DNA of 64,000 nt from Lithodes maja (Eukaryota > Arthropoda > Malacostraca > Decapoda > Lithodidae), in NCBI GenBank assembly GCA_037953745.1, contig JBAKBP010000192.1:151757-215756 (forward strand). The letters are read 5' to 3'. This document shows, one piece after another, positions 1 through 11,700 of this stretch (its first letter is position 1; each line of letters begins with the position of its first letter). The notes under the pieces are model-generated. The model was not told where the DNA came from, searched no databases, and saw only the letters and a list, made by a program, of their open reading frames with translations. A program made the position numbers and the translations under genes.

Positions 1-1
1 G

Positions 2-2040
2 CTGCGGTGTTACTGTGTTGAGAATGGTAAAGACTGGGATCTTGGGTTGCCCTATGTATTATTCGCTGCTCCGGAGGTACCTGGTGAAAGCCTAGGGTTC
101 ACTCCCAATGAGCTAGTCTTTGGACATCAGGTCAGGTGCCCCCTCAACATGGTAAGGGAGATTTGGGAGGGCACAGCAAAACCATGTTCCATGTTAAAGT
201 ACGTCCTCGAGAGCCGTGAAAGAATGCTGAGAAGCCTAGAGTTGGCAGGAAGGAATTTGGTAGGGTCTCAGGCATTGATGAAGGACAGGTACGATGAGAA
301 GACAAAACTCCGGGAGTTTAAGGTGGGGCAGGAGGTGTTGATCTTGTTACCTCTGCCCGGTAATCCGTTGTCTGCTAAGTACGCTGGTCCTTACAAGGTG
401 GTAAAGAAGATCTCTGACCTAGACTATCTTGTGCCTACTCCAGATAGGCATAAAAAGAACCAGCTGTGCCATGTGAATCTGGTAAAGGAGTTTGTGAGGC
501 GACCCCCTGAGCCTCTCGCTGTCCCTGTGTTGACCTGCAGCGGTCATGGAGGAGAAGGAGTGAGGGACAGTGAAGCTCAGGTGGAAGATAACTGGGAGTG
601 TCATGTCTCTCCAGACCAGTGGGAGGGGAACTCCAGACAGGTGGCTGACGATGCTCTAGTGCATCTGCCTGAGCAACAGCGTGTAGCCGTGCAGCGCCTG
701 TTTGATTCATACCCCACTGTGTTCGCAGAGCATCCAGGCCTCACAACTCGGGTGGTGCATGACGTAGACGTGGGAGATCATCCCCCCCCCCTTTAAATCA
801 GTACCCTACAGAATTCCACCCATTAAACTCCCAGCCCTCCGAGCGGAGTTAGAATATATATTAGAACGGGGGTTGATTGAGAAGGGGGCAGTGAGGTGGA
901 CATCTCCTGTCACTCTGCAGCCTAAGCCTGACGGGAAGGTTCGCTTCTGCATTGACTTTCGGAGATTGAACGAGTTGACTCCCACCAATGCTTATCCCCT
1001 TCCCCGTGTTGACGATAGTGTAGACAAGATTGGTAAGGCAAAGTTTTTGGCTGGGGTAGATCTAGTGAAGGGTTACTGGCGGGTGCCCTTGTCTGAGCGG
1101 GCGAAGGGGGTATGCGGGTTTGTGGTTGATGGGAACACCTACCGTTGCAATGTGATGCCGTATGGTCTTAAGAATGCCCCAGCAACCTTCCAGAGTCTTA
1201 TGAATGAGTTAGTAGCTGACATCCCTAACTGCACTGTCTACCTAGATGATGTTATAATCTACGATGACAACTTTGAGAGTCACTGTGAGCACATAGAAGC
1301 CTTGTTTCGGAAGCTCAGTGAGGCCAGCTTGGTGGTCAATCTGGGCAAGTGTGACTTTGTCCGGGCAACTGTACAGTATCTCGGGTTTGTGGTCGGGTTA
1401 GGCCAGGTGTGCCCCCCAAATAACAAGATACAGGCTATTAACCAGTTCCCCAGGCCGTCCACCAAGCGGCAGATCATGAGATTTTTGGGCATGATCGGTT
1501 ACTATCGCCGTTTCATTAAGGGTTATTCTACTGTCTTAGCTCCTCTGACAGATTTACTAGCAAAAGAGAAAAAAATTCAAGTGGGCACCTGAGTGTGAAA
1601 GGGCTTTTTCTCTGGTCAAGCACCTACTATGCACTCACCCAATCCTCAGGGCCCCTGACTTTGAAAGACCATTCCAGCAGGCAACAGATGCTGGTGCCGT
1701 CTTAATGCAAACAGACGAGGAAGGTTTGGAGCATCCAGTCAGTTTCTTTTCAAAGAAGTTCAATTCCGCTCAGAAAAACTACTCTGTGGTAGAGAAAGAA
1801 CTGCTGGCAATAGTGTTGGCGCTCAGGCTCTTTGAAGTATATGTTCCTGCCTATGGGCCAGTCGTGGTGATTTACACCGATCACCACCCTCTTAAATCTC
1901 TGAACCAATTCCATAACCGGAATATGAGGCTGACACGTTGGTCACTCATGTTGCAAGAATACAATTTAGACATTCGCCATATTGCCAGTTGTGAGAATGT
2001 GATTGCAGATTGTTTGTCGAGGGTGGAGGATCCGGCATAG
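2..2040 (+). pseudogene. pol: pol remnant of G0: integrase C-terminus, then RT and RNase H
   Basis: The frame is open from base 2 and begins inside the integrase, shortly before the LGLPYVLFAA segment and the GPYKVV (GPF/Y-like) module. A protease-free linker follows and then the RT. The RT carries KPDGKVRFCIDFR and the catalytic YLDD (about 1240), and RNase H carries QATDA and IYTDHHPL. Three lesions are visible against element B. A run of 10 C at 782-791 shifts the frame at the start of RT. An extra A in the A-run near 1570 ends the RT frame at 1592. About five residues are missing in the first RNase H motif near 1690. The stop at 2040 matches the natural end in B. It cannot make a functional polyprotein as it stands, unless the homopolymer lesions are sequencing errors. 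Confidence 0.85.
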
Positions 2041-2451
2041 ATCACCACAGGTGTGTGGGTTTGAGTGGAGAAAAACTAGGCTTGCCCCTGTAGAGCAGCC
2101 GTCAAAAACAACATTAAAATTAAATAAAAAAAATCACATAAAAACTCTTTCTTTTTATAGTTAATTGTAAGTTGCCAATATTACAGCTAATGTCCTAAGT
2201 TGAACCTGTCTTTCACTTAGGAGGCTCGGCTCTGTGAAGCTCGCTCAGAGAGCATAGTAGGCTAAAATTGTACTATTATGTTTGGGAGGGGTTATAAGAT
2301 TTTCTTTATGCTACTGTGTTGTTTTTATTTAAGATTGAGCTTTGCATTTCATTTTCTGGTGGAGTGGCTAAGTGTGGCGGGTCTTGTCGGCATTCTGCCT
2401 TGTCAGATATTGTGCTCGCCTAATGTTGAGCGTCCTATATCTTGGGCGGGG

Positions 2452-3145
2452 TGTGACGCCTACCAACGTTGGTAGAGTCGCCTCTCGGTAGCCACTACCG
2501 CTCGCCAGGGACATTGAAGTGGGCTACAGTTATCAGAGAATGTTGTTCTTTCTTTCTTAGCAATCGTATTGTCACCGACAGTCCATTGGTGGTCTTTATT
2601 TTCGTCTGTGACAATGGGAAGTGCTTTTTTACCATTAATAGAATATAACATGCATTGTATATAGTTAAGGAGAGAGAACAATATAGGCAGTGGGGTGGTA
2701 GTGTGTGCGTGCGTATACATGTGCTGCCTCCCCCGCTCGGAGGCTTGCGCGCGTGCCTTCCCATGCCCCTTGATTGGCTGGCGTGTCTGGCTGTGTCACG
2801 TGACACCTGCTGCCTTGTGACGTCTCGGCCTGTGATTGGCCGATCACCGCATCTTTGTGGGCTCCTGTGTTCGTGGGGGTCCCCAGGAGCTGCCTTCCTC
2901 AGGACAGGCTAGGCGTGCATGCATCTAACATCCATTGCTTACTCTCTCCCCCGATCACCACCTTTAGAACTGTTTCTCTCTCTGAACTTCTTCTTTTCCA
3001 TTACTTCTCATCTTTATTCAATTACTTGTCCCCTTGGGTTCTGCATACGGTTTCCATAGCCGGCCCATTGTATTGCATGCGCCGTCCTCTGAGATATTTA
3101 CATGTACTTAGAATAGGTTGAATAGGTACATGGCACAGTTAGAGG
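2452..3145 (+). repeat. G0 3' LTR, first part
   Basis: The LTR begins TGTGACGCC directly after a purine-rich stretch (CTTGGGCGGGG), the same arrangement seen before the LTRs of A and B. After 694 bases it is interrupted by element A. The remainder is at 21115-22235, giving about 1815 bp in total, close to the 1.8-kb LTRs of A and B. Confidence 0.75.
3142..3145. repeat. Target-site duplication GAGG of element A (left copy)
   Basis: GAGG here, directly before the TGTGACGCA start of the 5' LTR, is repeated at 21111-21114 directly after the GTAACA end of the 3' LTR. A 4-bp duplication is usual for Ty3/gypsy-type integrases. Confidence 0.8.
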
Positions 3146-5001
3146 TGTGACGCATGTCCAGTGTGAGCATGCTGTACAGAACACCTAGTCATGCCCCACT
3201 CTCGCTAGGATCGTCAGGGCAGGAACTTTGGCTGTAGTCTATGTAGAGTTTCCTAACTTAGTTCATGTGAGCCGTTGTACTATAAGTAATATGAATATGT
3301 ATTTTGTTTTCATCTGAGTCAACGAGTTCTATTTTATATCATTAGTTATAAGTATTGTGTGTAAAACTTATTTGTAATGATGGGAGAGGCAGCCACAGTT
3401 GGGGGTCAGTGGGTGCGCCATGCGGGAGGTGGGCCTAACTCACTAGCACTCCCCCCCCCCCCCCCCCCCTCCCCTCAGTGCTAGGAAAGCCTTTGTCTAT
3501 CCCAGAGGAGAGAGAGAAATTACGTAATGATTGTCAGTGGGCGGTCCTTAGTAGTTCACGTTGGGCTCACTAGAGGGCCGAGTATAAAAAGGGAAGTCTA
3601 GCCATTTTTTGATCAGAACTCATTAGGCAGAGCGACTTCTCATTTCCCTTGCTAACTATATATATTCTTCTGACTGATGTGAACTTTCTCTACTACCTTA
3701 CATTCTTATCTCCTCTTTTCCCTACCCTTTTTAACTTCCATGGTCCCGTTGGTGCAGAGCTAGTCAGCCAACGTATTATCGCTTGAGTTCTCACGAGATA
3801 TATGCCTATTAGATAGCCTATTTTGGAAGGGTTAACTTAGAATAGGATTGATTTATGTTTGTTGCACTTGTATATGCATTTCCCTGTGTGTTATTATTAT
3901 TATTCCTGTTTTCTGCTAGTCTAGGTAATGCTAGACTGGGGTAAGGCTTTTCTGTGTTACGAGTTGTTGTTTGATGCAGTGGTTAAGCGATAAACCTGCA
4001 TACTCATTTCGGTTCAGTGAAGCCTAGGTTGTCTTCGCGGCTGACTGTGTTGAGTTAATAATTTACAGTGCGTGAGGGCAAGAGCCTAACCACCCTGTAT
4101 TTTATTAACAGTTTGTTTTTACTTTGTCAAGGAGCCGGGAGAAAACCAGATACAAGGGATCTGGATTTCTCAAAGTGCACTTGTTAGTGTTAACGTAATA
4201 CTTTAAACAGTTGTGAGGACTTCGCTAGGCTACGAGCCGTTTTTGCTCAGTCACTGCTACCTTTTGCCCACAGTACCCCAGCTAGACTTTACTCGATTAG
4301 TAGATACAGAATAGTATTGAAGCTTTCCTTATGTATGATATTGTTTATGCACTATTGATTTCATGTGTTGCAAGCTTGGCTACTTTAGTGATTAGTGGCC
4401 CACGAGCACAATCCTAGTAGGCTATTGCCGTTGCATTTGCGGAGTACTTTTTAATGTTTGCCATTTACTATTGCATATTCTTTTAATTATTCTTTTGCCA
4501 ATTTAAACCTTTAATAGTATTTAATTGCCAGTGTTTTGCTTATTGAATTGCTGTTCAAAATCCGATACGTACTTCTTACGAGCATCCGAGAAGCATCTAA
4601 CTTTTTTCAGAAGATTCCTTGCTTGATGCTTAAGGACTATTAATTAACGTAACGTAATAGTGCCGATCCGAAGTAGAGGGTGGAGGACTTCTTAAGTTCT
4701 TAGTCAAGGGTGGATTACTTCGGCTTCGGCCAACACTATTCTTTGGTGTTGTTGTTTCTTACTTCTTTGTTTGATTGTTGACCAGACTAGAGAATTCCTG
4801 TCTCTTTATTAGTCTGTTGTTGAACACTAGTACCGAGTTCTTGTATACCCCGTTATAGCAGATTGAACTCTGGAGGGTATTGGTGTTTTTTGTTCGGCTG
4901 GCAGTACTCAGGGGTTGGGATCGTGTGTTTCCGTTGTGGCAGCGAGCCGTATTCGAGTCCTGATTGAGAGCCCTTGTGTACCCGAGTGCCAGGTCGTAAC
5001 A
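3146..5001 (+). repeat. 5' LTR of element A
   Basis: 1856 bp, TGTGACGCA...GTCGTAACA, nearly identical to 19252-21110. Differences include the length of a C-run (about 20 C here near 3450), a 3-bp indel near 4450 and scattered substitutions. It contains a TATA box and is followed by a PBS, which identifies it as the 5' copy. Confidence 0.92.
3583..3590 (+). promoter_or_regulatory. TATA box in the 5' LTR of element A
   Basis: TATAAAAA stands about 437 bases into the LTR, after a GC-rich stretch. The sequence ACTCATTAGGCAG some 30-40 bases downstream is a plausible start region. The same box is at 19688-19695 in the 3' LTR. The position fits a U3 promoter of a long LTR, but the start site is inferred. 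Confidence 0.5.
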
Positions 5002-5003
5002 AA

Positions 5004-5015
5004 TGGCGACCTTGC
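5004..5015 (+). other. Primer binding site of element A
   Basis: TGGCGACCTTGC starts two bases after the LTR end. It would pair with a tRNA acceptor ending GGTCGCCA. The same 12 bases occur at the matching place in element B, so the primer use is shared. The tRNA identity was not determined. Confidence 0.6.
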
Positions 5016-5212
5016 TTAGGATTTTGTGAACAGTATAAATTTTTGCAGAGTTGTACAACATATGTTTGTTTGTATTTTAGCGTGCATATTGAAGAATATT
5101 TTTTTTGTATGGCAATTAGTAAAGCATTTAAGAGACTCCAGTTAATTTAGTAATTAGTGCTTGCATAGGAAGTTTAACACTTTTGTCTCGAGAATTTTTT
5201 GTGGACTTCAGT

Positions 5213-6645
5213 ATGTCGTGCATTAGCACTGACGATGAGCGAGAGATGTCATTTGAAGGTGTGCCGTTAGTAACCAGTGAGGAGGATGCTAGAGTTTTTG
5301 TGAGTAAGCGGTACCACGTGACGGAGGAGAGGCTGACTGGGGTGGATGTTTGTGGCTTGTACCTGATAGCCAAGGTTTTGGGCATTTCCAATGTAGTAGG
5401 GATGTCCAAGGGGGAGCTGATTTCCTGGGTGTTGCGTGGGCGACATGGGGTTTCGGAGGAGAGGGCGTTTGGGGGGGTTCCTCCCCAGATCCCCTCTCAC
5501 TCGACTCCCACAGTGCCGTCCACTCAGTTACCGGAGGTTAGCACTCTCCCACAGAGGGATGAGAATTGGCAGATTGGAGTGCCCTCGGGTGGTGCACATG
5601 GTGGTTCCCCAGTTTTTGCCCCCCCTCCTTCAGTAGTGGCAGCTCCCTCTTCCTGCCTGTCTCCAGATATGGTATTTTGACTTGAGCTTGCTAAGATTGA
5701 GGCTAGGAAGCAGGAGAATGAGACCAGGAGGCAGGAGATTGAGGTTAGGAGGCATGAGGCTGAGCTTAGGTACGACTCGGAGAAATATTGTGCTAAATTA
5801 GATTTAGATAAGACTCGTGCAGAGTCGACAGGGACTCGGATGGGCCGTGAGGGTCAAGTAAGAGAACAGTCCTTGGCCCAATTAGTCAAATTGGTGCCGG
5901 TATTTAGTGAAACTGAAGTCACAGAATTTTTTAATCGTTTTGAGAAGAAGTGTAGGGAGCATAATTGGCCTGAAGAGAAGTGGGCAGCTCTAGTCGTCTC
6001 AAGACTTACGGGTAAGGGTCTGAAGGCTTATGATGCACTGCCTTTAGAGTCTTGCATTGACTACCCAGAATTGAAGAGATCTGTCCTACGGGCATACGAG
6101 TTGCAACCGGAAACATATCGATTGAAGTTTCGGGGTGTTATAAAGACTAGGGAGGCGACCTTTCTTGAACATGCCCGGGACTTAAAAGATGCACTTAAAA
6201 ACTGGACACGTTCTGAGAAAGCTGAGACGGCAGAACAGTTGACTGAGCTGTTTCTGCTCGAGCAGTTTTATAAGTGTACTGGTGCAGAAATGACTTTAAC
6301 TATTAAAGAAAAGAACCCAAAAACTCTACAGGAGGCAGCTGAGATGGCTGACCTCCGGCTATCACTAATTCGTGGGTACGGGTCTGCCCAGCGTAGTGAG
6401 GCAGGTAACAAGGGGCGTGACGCCCCACCCCCCCGGAGGTAGTGATATACCTTATGCAAACAAGTACAAGAGCCATGATACCAAGACTGACCACAAGACT
6501 AGCACCGTCCCATTTAAGAAGGGGCCGGGCCCTTCCCAGTACCAAGGGAAGCCCAAAGGGGAGTTGGAGTGTTATCAATGTCATAAAAAGGGGCACTTTG
6601 CAAGAGTCTGTCCTAGCAAACCACCTACAGCAGCTGTGTCTTTGG
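5213..6645 (+). pseudogene. gag: gag of element A, broken by a stop, a frameshift and the insertion of B
   Basis: The ATG at 5213 is chosen because the product aligns with the Gag start of B. An N-terminal region and a charged, coiled-coil-like stretch precede the conserved capsid-like block (VTEFFNRFEKKCRE, about 5920-6100) and a CCHC zinc knuckle (CYQCHKKGHFARVC, about 6570-6610). An in-frame TGA interrupts the frame at 5678-5680, and the same frame then continues to 6442. A run of 7 C at 6428-6434 accompanies a frameshift into the frame carrying the zinc knuckle. Element B is inserted just after the knuckle, and the coding sequence resumes at 15893 in frame with the broken codon. Gag would form the retrotransposon particle and bind its RNA, but this copy cannot. 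Confidence 0.82.
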
Positions 6646-6649
6646 CCTG
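6646..6649. repeat. Target-site duplication CCTG of element B (left copy)
   Basis: CCTG here, before the LTR end TGTTACGG, is repeated at 15889-15892 after the LTR end GCGTCACA. Confidence 0.85.
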
Positions 6650-8457
6650 TGTTACGGCTGGATCGGCAATACATATTCGGGATTCTTGATCGTAGGACAG
6701 AAATGGCTTATGTGACAACGACACGCTCGATTCCAGTCCCAAATACTATATGCTCCAGACAACAAAAGCACCAACGCCCTACAGAGTTATCGTCTATGGT
6801 AACGAGGTACCTTAACTCGGCGAAAGTGTACAACAGGGGTAGGCTATGAGGCTAAACTCCCTCAGACATTTATAGGTTACGTTATTACTAAAGAAATGCA
6901 ATACTCAAGAAACTACGTTAATATTAAGCCTCTAATAATGTAGAATAGAAGCAGGCTAAAGGTATGACAGTGAAATGCTAAATGACAAATGTACACGCCT
7001 ACTTGAAAGCGCGTGCACTAGAATAACTGTCCCCTACTAACATGCACTAGCATGTAGCATACAAGATGTTCATGATCCAGTAGATACCTAATAATACACA
7101 TGGAAGGAACATAAACAGTAGTCACTTATTATAAGAATGAATCTATACTTGGAATAACTAAAAGGTTGCAGGCAACAGTACTGCGCCGGTAGCCTACTAC
7201 CGCATAGGCTACTTCGCTTCTCTCACTCTGTCTCCCCTCTGAGTCTGTATGCGCCCTACGCAACAGAACTCCGGACACAGCAGCAAAACGACAGTGCAGT
7301 TAATTGATACATGAAAGTATTAATAGTGTTGTCTTGTGTGTGAGTAATGTGTACTGTAAAGTGTTACATACATAAACTTAAAGAGAGCTGCAATGCATAG
7401 TAAAATAAAGATATAACCCACTCATCATCCCCATGTGTTCTAGCTAGCAGGCCAAGTCACAGGAACAACGAGTCCCAGCACCGAAAGCGAGAACCCAGGA
7501 AAAGACTGCAGAGAACACAAGGACAGATAAATTACGTTACTCTACTATACCGGCACTACGAGCGAGCTGTAGTCTCTGGTACTACACTCGCTCCTGGCTC
7601 GGTAGGCAAATCAAGGCTAAGTCCTCGCCCCTCTACAGACAACTCCTGGGCATGGTCGGGCTCTTACACATGGCACTAGTCTAGTCACAAATTGGATGAT
7701 GAGCTGGGCATATAACTCGTGAACATGTAGAACGTTCACCAACTATCCTCATCAAGAAGATCGCTGTTCACATTAACCCCTTAAATCTAATACATGTAAA
7801 TATATGCTTGTCCTAAGAGTAATACGAGAGGTGAGTGCTGAAACTCCTTTAGGACCTCAAGGGAAGGGTATGCATTTAAATAGAGAGAAGAATGAAATGA
7901 GAGTAATGTCGTCAGAGAGAAAGAGTGCAACCGTGAGAAATTGGGAGAGAGGGCAAGGGATGTTAGAATCTCAAAGGTTCTAGGCAACCTGGTCATAGAG
8001 CACACAGCGAGCCTCCAGGCAATGTGCTGTACGACAACATGGGCAGCCCAGGCAGCCTAGGCAGGCGGCAATGTACTACCAACCCTGTCGCACCTAGCTA
8101 TAAGCGCAGGGCTGCCAACCGGTCCATACGTCTGGCAACCACCCCCCCGGCAGCGTGGCGCACCGCTACCCTCTCGCTCTGAAGTCTAACTCACTCTCTC
8201 TCTCTGAATTCCTATCATCTCATCTATCAACTTCTCTATTGATACTACATATTAAATGGAAGGTCTCGACATGGCTTAAAACAAAACCCACCACTGGTTA
8301 GCAAATGACGAGACCTTTGCAGAGATACAAAGAACATAGTTATACGTTGTCACACTCAATATAAGCAGCCAGCATGGTACAACGTGGTACCGTGGTGGTA
8401 CAGTGGAGTACCAAGGAGTACAATCAGGTTACGTTGCCACGCACTGGGTGCGTCACA
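6650..8457 (-). repeat. 3' LTR of element B
   Basis: Read on the - strand it starts TGTGACGCACCC at 8457 and ends CCGTAACA at 6650. The start is preceded by a G-rich polypurine tract at 8458-8468, so this is the 3' copy. Confidence 0.93.
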
Positions 8458-8468
8458 GCCCCCCCAAG
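8458..8468 (-). other. Polypurine tract of element B
   Basis: On the - strand CTTGGGGGGGC directly precedes the 3' LTR. Elements A (CTTGGGGGAGG, 19241-19251) and G0 (CTTGGGCGGGG) have the same motif at the same place. Plus-strand priming from it is inferred from its position. Confidence 0.65.
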
Positions 8469-8737
8469 ATTTTAGATAATCGACCTTAGAAGCATTATCA
8501 AAATCTGACAGGCAACCAACCGACCTGCTACCCTTAGCTGCCACTAATTGCAAAAGGTGCACAACAACTGAAGTGTGAATTATACATAAAACACAATATC
8601 GCATGCATCATGCTACAACAATAAAGACTTACAAAACTAAAACAAATTTTCTCGTTTATTTTATTGTTTTATAATCTTTTTGGACGGCGTTATGATAGCC
8701 TAATTTTACTCCTGCTCAACCCACACACCGTGCACGA

Positions 8738-11700
8738 CTATCCTGGATCATCAACCCTTGATAGACAATCTGCTATCACGTTCTCACTCCCGGCAATATG
8801 CTGAATGTTGAGATTATACTCTTGGAGCATTAGGGACCACCTGGTCGACCGCATATTCCGATTGTGAAACTGATTTAGGAATTTCAAGGGATGATGGTCC
8901 GTATAAATCGTCACTACCGGGCCGTAGGCTGGAACATAAACTTCGAAATGTTTGAGCGACAAAACGATAGCAAGAAGCTCCTTCTCTATAGTCGAGTAAT
9001 TCCTTTGTGCCGAATTAAACTTGCGAGAAAAGAAGCTCACTGGGTGTTCCAAGCCCTCGGAATCAGTCTGCAGTAACACTGCCCCGGCACCCACACCGCT
9101 GGCATCAGTCGCCAGCTGAAAACTCCTGGAAAAGTCTGGGGCTCTCAAAATCGGATGTGTACACAGCAGGTGCTTGACTAGGTCGAAAGCCCTCTGACAC
9201 TCCGAAGCCCAACAGAACTTCACTGACTTCGACAGTAGATCAGTTAACGGTGCTAAGACAGTAGAGTATCCCCGGATGAAGCGCCTATAATAGCCTATCA
9301 TACCTAGGAACCGCATGACCTGGCGCTTAGTGGTGGGCCTGGGAAACATATTGATAGCCTGTATCTTGCTCAGGGGGGGGCACACCCGGCCTAACCCGAC
9401 CACGAAGCCAAGATACTGCACAGTAGCCTTTACAAACTCGCACTTCCTCAGGTTCACCACCAGCCCAGCATCGTGCAACTTCCCAAACAGGGTCTCTAAG
9501 TGCCTTAGGTGATTTTCAAAATTGTCATCATACACTATCACGTCATCAAGGTAGACCGTGCAGTTAGGGATTTCGTCACAAATATCGTTCATCAGGTTCT
9601 GAAACGTGGCAGGTGCGTTCTTAAGCCCATAAGGCATTACGTTACATTGGTAGGTCTTGCCATCTACCACAAAACCACAAACTTGCTTAGCTCGGTCCGA
9701 CAGGGGTACTTGCCAGTAGCCTTTTACAAGATCAATTTTAGTAAGGTACTTTGCATTCCCTATCTTGTCCACGCTGTCGTCAACTCGAGGCAAAGGGTAA
9801 GGGTTGGTAGTGGTCAAGCCATTTAGCCTACGAAAATCTATGCAGAACCGCACCTTGCCGTCAGGTTTTGGCTGCAACGTGACGGGTGATGTCCACTTCA
9901 CATAACCTTCAGTGATCATCCCTCTCTCAACCATGTACTTTAACTCCTCCCGTAAAGCTGGCAACTTTACCGGGGGCACACGGTAGGGCACTGACTTGAA
10001 GGGCACATTATCACCGACGTCCACGTCGTGCGTTACCTGAGTAGTGAGACCTGGGTGTTCGGCGAAAACAGAGGGGTATGACCTGAACAGGCCTAGGACA
10101 GCAGCACCCTGGTGCTCAGGCAGGTGACTTACAGCTTGCCTAGCCTCTTGTTCAGTATTCCCCGCCCACTGTTCCGCGGAAATGACACAGTCCCAGCTAT
10201 CCTCCTCAGCAGCATGACTGTCCCCACCTCCTTCTCCACCCTGGCCGCTGCAGGCCAGCACAGGGACAGTGAGAGGCTCTGAGGGGCGTCTCACATACTC
10301 TTTCATGAGGTTAACATGACATAACTGATGTTTTTTTCTACGGTCAGGTGTTGCAACGAGATAATCAAGGTCGGACAGTTTCTTAGCCACCACATACGGC
10401 CCAATAAACTTGGCAGAAAGGGGGTGTCCAGGCAAAGGTAAAAGCAACATTACCTCCTGACCCACCGAAAACTCCCGAAGCTTCACCTTGGCGTCATACT
10501 GGTGCTTCATGACCGCCTGTGCATTAACCAAGTTATTACCTGCCGCTGCCATGCAACCTATAAGTCTCTCCCGGCTCTCAAGGATATATTTAAGTACAGA
10601 CACCGGCTTCTCTTCGCCCTCCCAGATCTCTTTCACCATACTTAAAGGTCCTCTCACATTATGGCCAAAGACTAGTTGATTTGGACTGAACCCCAGGCTC
10701 TCTCCTGGGACTTCACGTGCAGCGAACAGAACATACGGCAGACCCAAATCCCAATCAGTGTCATGTTCTGCACAGTAACAGCGTAGCATACTCTTCAGGG
10801 TCGAGTGCCACCGCTCCAAGACTCCCTGACTCTCGGGATGGTAGGCTGACGACACTACAGAACATATACCGTGCAACTGAAGGGTTTGCTTGAACAATTT
10901 GGATGTAAAATTGCTCCCCTGGTCTGACTGCACCTCACGTGGAAATCCATAACGGGAACAGAACAATAATAAGTTTTTAACAACTGCCTTTGCCGAGCCG
11001 TTTCTCATGGGGTATGCGTCCGGGTATCTCGTAGCCACATCCATGATTGTCAACAGGAATTTATTGCCACTACTAGTAGGCGGGAAAGGGCCAACCAAAT
11101 CTACTACAACTTTGCTGAACGGAGGCCCGGTGACAGGTATGGGAAACAAAGGTGCCTTCGGGATTGTCTGGTTAGGCTTCCCCGTTGTCTGGCAGGTCGC
11201 ACACCCAGCCACCCATGCACAGACATCAGCCTTGACCCCAGGCCACCAGAAAAACCTGCCCAATGCCGCCAATGTTTTTGTTACCCCCAAATGACCCGCC
11301 ACCGGCACATCATGCGCCAGACACAATAAGGACTCTCTATACTTATTTGGAACAACCACCTGGTCTACTACCCTCGCACCGCCCTCCCACTTCGATTTGG
11401 GGTCTAGAAATCTGCGGTACAATATCCTGTTGAGCCTAAAGAAATCTCCCGGCTTCGCATCCCCATCTTCCTCCAACTCTATGGCACCATTGCTATAACG
11501 AGCTAGGCTAGCGTCTTGCAGCTGCTGCTCACTAATGTCCCTGGGCGTCAATGCATCAAGATGGTTTTGTAATAAGACATTACCCCGGCTAGTAGGCTCT
11601 ACTGCCTTAGTGGCTCTCGCTACAGCTCTTGCCTCACGCGAAGTCTTACCCAACTCTGCCTTGTTACACACCATATCTGGGCCAGAGTCAACTCCCGTGT

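Larger units (their letters stand above)
1..3145 (+). mobile_element. G0: Gmr1-like Ty3/gypsy element, 3' part up to the interruption in its LTR
   Basis: This is the outermost and oldest element of the nest. The visible part runs from the end of the integrase domain through RT and RNase H (to 2040), a short 3' UTR and a polypurine-type stretch just before 2452, into a 3' LTR beginning TGTGACGCC. The LTR is cut at 3145 by element A and resumes at 21115. The 5' half lies outside the window. Protein similarity to element B is clear along the whole coding part, but frameshifts make it a relic. Confidence 0.85.

Noticed and set aside
7787..8005. Identical small frames at 7787-8005 and 15218-15436
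   Set aside because: They are the same place in the two LTRs of element B. Repetition reflects the LTR pair and not a gene family.
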